This document shows positions 24,540 to 26,149 of a stretch of DNA of 26,149 nucleotides, one piece after another. The DNA comes from Butyrivibrio sp. Lineage in GTDB: Bacteria > Bacillota_A > Clostridia > Lachnospirales > Lachnospiraceae. The position numbers and the translations under genes were made by a program. The notes under the pieces are model-generated. The model saw only the letters and a list, made by a program, of their open reading frames with translations, was not told the origin of the DNA and ran no database searches. Position 1 is the stretch's first letter. Each line of letters opens with the position of its first letter. Where the stretch lies: positions 1 to 26,149 of the forward strand of contig NZ_JAILQF010000455.1 of the NCBI RefSeq assembly GCF_024699075.1, given 5' to 3'.

Positions 24540-24956
24540 TTATACTGCTGCAGTAGAATTATTCATATAGCTATTAGGAACGGGTACATTATTAGCTTTC
24601 ATAACGCCTATCCATGTATCCCTAACAGAATGTAAATGTTTATTGATTTCCTTTAATATTTCATTATCTTTTCTAAGATTTGCTTCAACAAGCCTTCTGT
24701 CCAGATATGCATATATATTATCAAAGTCCTTGGCAGTAGCATAGCTCATGTTCAGAGTATCACGAAGATATGTAACTATATTCTGAACCTTGCGAATATT
24801 ATTATGCGCCTCTTGAATGTCTTTTTTCTCAACTGCACTCTCTGCTCTATTACAGAATTTTATTGCGCCTTCATAGAGCATAAGTGTAAGCTCAGGCCCG
24901 GAAGCTGACATTACTTTATTATTGGCATATTGTGCATATGGATTAGCTTTATTCAT
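24540..24956 (-). CDS. fliS: Flagellar export chaperone FliS
   Basis: This all-helical cytoplasmic chaperone binds the C-terminal D0 helix of flagellin and delivers it to the export gate. Visible hallmarks are NPYAQYANNKV at the start, GPELTLMLYEGAIKFCNRAE (family ELxxMLYxGAxxF), a middle helix with NNIRKVQNIVTYLRDTLN, and LDRRLVEANLRKDNEIL. Length of 138 aa is typical. The start is taken at ATG 24956, because the AGGAGG box lies 6 nt upstream of it and touches the alternative ATG at 24962. It follows fliD by 43 bp, as in most Firmicutes, and is upstream of a glycosyltransferase and two flagellins. Confidence 0.95.
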   Translation of the reverse strand: MNKANPYAQYANNKVMSASGPELTLMLYEGAIKFCNRAESAVEKKDIQEAHNNIRKVQNIVTYLRDTLNMSYATAKDFDNIYAYLDRRLVEANLRKDNEILKEINKHLHSVRDTWIGVMKANNVPVPNSYMNNSTAAV

Positions 24957-24999
24957 TATCATCCTCCTAATGGTGTCTATCTATATATGCTTCATTTCA

Positions 25000-26149
25000 T
25001 CATGACCCCAGCATACTACTGAGTGATGAAGAACTCGAATTAATTTTAGCAAGTGCTGTTTCCATAGCAGCAAATTTACTGTAATAATAATCCTGCTTTG
25101 CTTCCAAAGCATCTTCAGCATCAGATATTGCTGTCGTATAATCACTATATTGAGACGCCATAAGCTTATCTTCATAAACTGTGTATGCGCTTGAATATGT
25201 AGTACTCTTCATAAGATTGCCAAGCTGTGTATATACTTCCCTTGTAAGCTGAGTAAAGAAACTTGCAACAGCATCAGGGTCATTAGCTATAGCGGTGGCA
25301 AGCTTATCTGCATTAGATCCTGAATAATCATCATCTTCATCACCATCTATATGATATTCTCCACGCTCATTATCCTCAGCATCAAAGTATCCCTTAGTAT
25401 TAATACCAAGTGTTGACAGATGCCATGTCGATGTCTCACCATCAGAATCTGTAACTGAGAATCCACCTGCCATAGCATTCTTAAGAGCTGAAATTACGCT
25501 GTATAATGTATCATCTTTAGAAAGAAGGCCGGATTTGATCTTGGAATTCCACTTTTCTATTTCATCCTCTGTCATTGATTCTTTTTGATCAGAAGTCAGA
25601 ATATCATATTTAGATGCACTATCTGCATTGTATAAGGTATCAAGCTTTTTGATCAGCGTATTATACTCTGAGATGTATTCCTTAACCATGTCATATACGC
25701 CACTTGTATCATTGCTGGTTGTAATTGTAAATTCATCATCCGTTGAAGAATTTATAGAGATAGTAAGGCCATTGATCTCAAAAGTATTAGAAGATGATGT
25801 ATAGGTTACTCCGTTCATTACAAGTTTTGCATCTGCAGCTTCCTGATACTGAGCATCATCATCAAGTTCATCAGTGTTAATACCAAGTAGTGATAATGCG
25901 GTTGCATTCGTGCTTGTATCAACTATAAATCCGTTCTCTTCTCCGGTGCTTTCAGAAGCAATATACAGTCTTCCCTGATTCTCATCATAACTTGCATTTA
26001 ATCCAAGACCACTTGTTGACGTAGCAGAATTAATCTTGGAAGCAATATCACTCATGGTATCAGTTGATTTTACAGTGATGCTTAAAACATCTGATCCATC
26101 TGTTGTTCCACCCATATTGAAAGAAATCGTAGTATCTTCTGTAATACCA
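25000..26149 (-). CDS. fliD: Flagellar hook-associated protein 2 (filament cap) FliD, C-terminal part
   Basis: The reading frame continues past the window edge (no stop up to 26149), so only the last ~382 residues are seen. The most upstream in-frame ATG in view (26115) is internal. Features are typical of FliD: STDTMSDIASKINSA (cap domain), GLTISINSSTDDEFTITTSNDTSGVYDMVKEYISEYNTLI (entry to the C-terminal domain), LSTLGINTKGYFDAEDN, DPDAVASFFTQL, and a terminal coiled-coil helix (DAEDALEAKQDYYYSKFAAMETALAKINSSSSSL). FliD caps the filament tip and folds newly exported flagellin. It is co-directional with fliS, its usual neighbour. Confidence 0.94.
   Translation of the reverse strand, partial: GITEDTTISFNMGGTTDGSDVLSITVKSTDTMSDIASKINSATSTSGLGLNASYDENQGRLYIASESTGEENGFIVDTSTNATALSLLGINTDELDDDAQYQEAADAKLVMNGVTYTSSSNTFEINGLTISINSSTDDEFTITTSNDTSGVYDMVKEYISEYNTLIKKLDTLYNADSASKYDILTSDQKESMTEDEIEKWNSKIKSGLLSKDDTLYSVISALKNAMAGGFSVTDSDGETSTWHLSTLGINTKGYFDAEDNERGEYHIDGDEDDDYSGSNADKLATAIANDPDAVASFFTQLTREVYTQLGNLMKSTTYSSAYTVYEDKLMASQYSDYTTAISDAEDALEAKQDYYYSKFAAMETALAKINSSSSSLSSMLGS

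Overview
The window looks like a low-GC Firmicutes chromosome, most probably a motile gut or rumen Lachnospiraceae (Butyrivibrio/Pseudobutyrivibrio/Roseburia type). This is an inference from the AT-rich sequence, AGGAGG-type ribosome binding sites, the style of the flagellins, and the dense LicD / CDP-glycerol-glycerophosphotransferase-like / CgeB-like gene content. No rRNA, tRNA, CRISPR array or insertion sequence was seen.

Layout. (a) 1-662: the start of an XRE-type repressor gene reading out of the window, its operator-studded promoter, and the remains of a deleted serpin gene. (b) 683-2821 (minus): a three-gene cassette of LicD, a free-standing C-terminal glycerophosphotransferase-like (GPT-like) domain, and a ribulose-phosphate-3-epimerase-like enzyme. 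(c) 3076-4920 (plus): a decay zone. It holds a DUF6492-like glycosyltransferase gene with two in-frame TGA codons, a CgeB-like glycosyltransferase truncated at its 5' third, and the tail of an unrelated AAA ATPase fused onto it. (d) 4974-11582: an intact GT2-like glycosyltransferase (plus), a DUF4422 glycosyltransferase (minus) and a very large protein of about 1280 aa (minus). The large protein joins a DUF6492-like domain, GT2, a methyltransferase-like fold, FkbH and an SGNH-like domain. (e) 11814-16541: a LicD fused to the N-terminal half of the GPT-like family (plus), facing a tightly coupled minus-strand operon (CgeB-like GT, LicD, GPT C-domain, epimerase) that repeats cassette (b). (f) 16735-20982 (plus): LicD, full-length GPT-like protein, a degenerate GT2 fused to a GPT C-domain, and another LicD, ending in a strong bidirectional terminator. 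(g) 21065-26149 (minus): a flagellar cluster of fliD (partial), fliS, a CgeB-like glycosyltransferase and two tandem short flagellins. Each flagellin has a sigma-28-like promoter and a leader with a GGA-loop hairpin resembling a CsrA site.

How they fit together. Five LicD nucleotidyl/phosphotransferases, several GPT-like domains in split and fused forms, two epimerase paralogues and at least six glycosyltransferase modules lie directly beside the flagellin genes, and one glycosyltransferase sits inside the flagellar cluster. The simplest reading is a flagellin (or surface glycan) decoration island that builds glycans and adds phospho-linked substituents, and that evolves by duplicating, splitting and fusing modules. 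The phospho-decoration of flagellin is inference; the domain identities rest on motifs visible in the translations.
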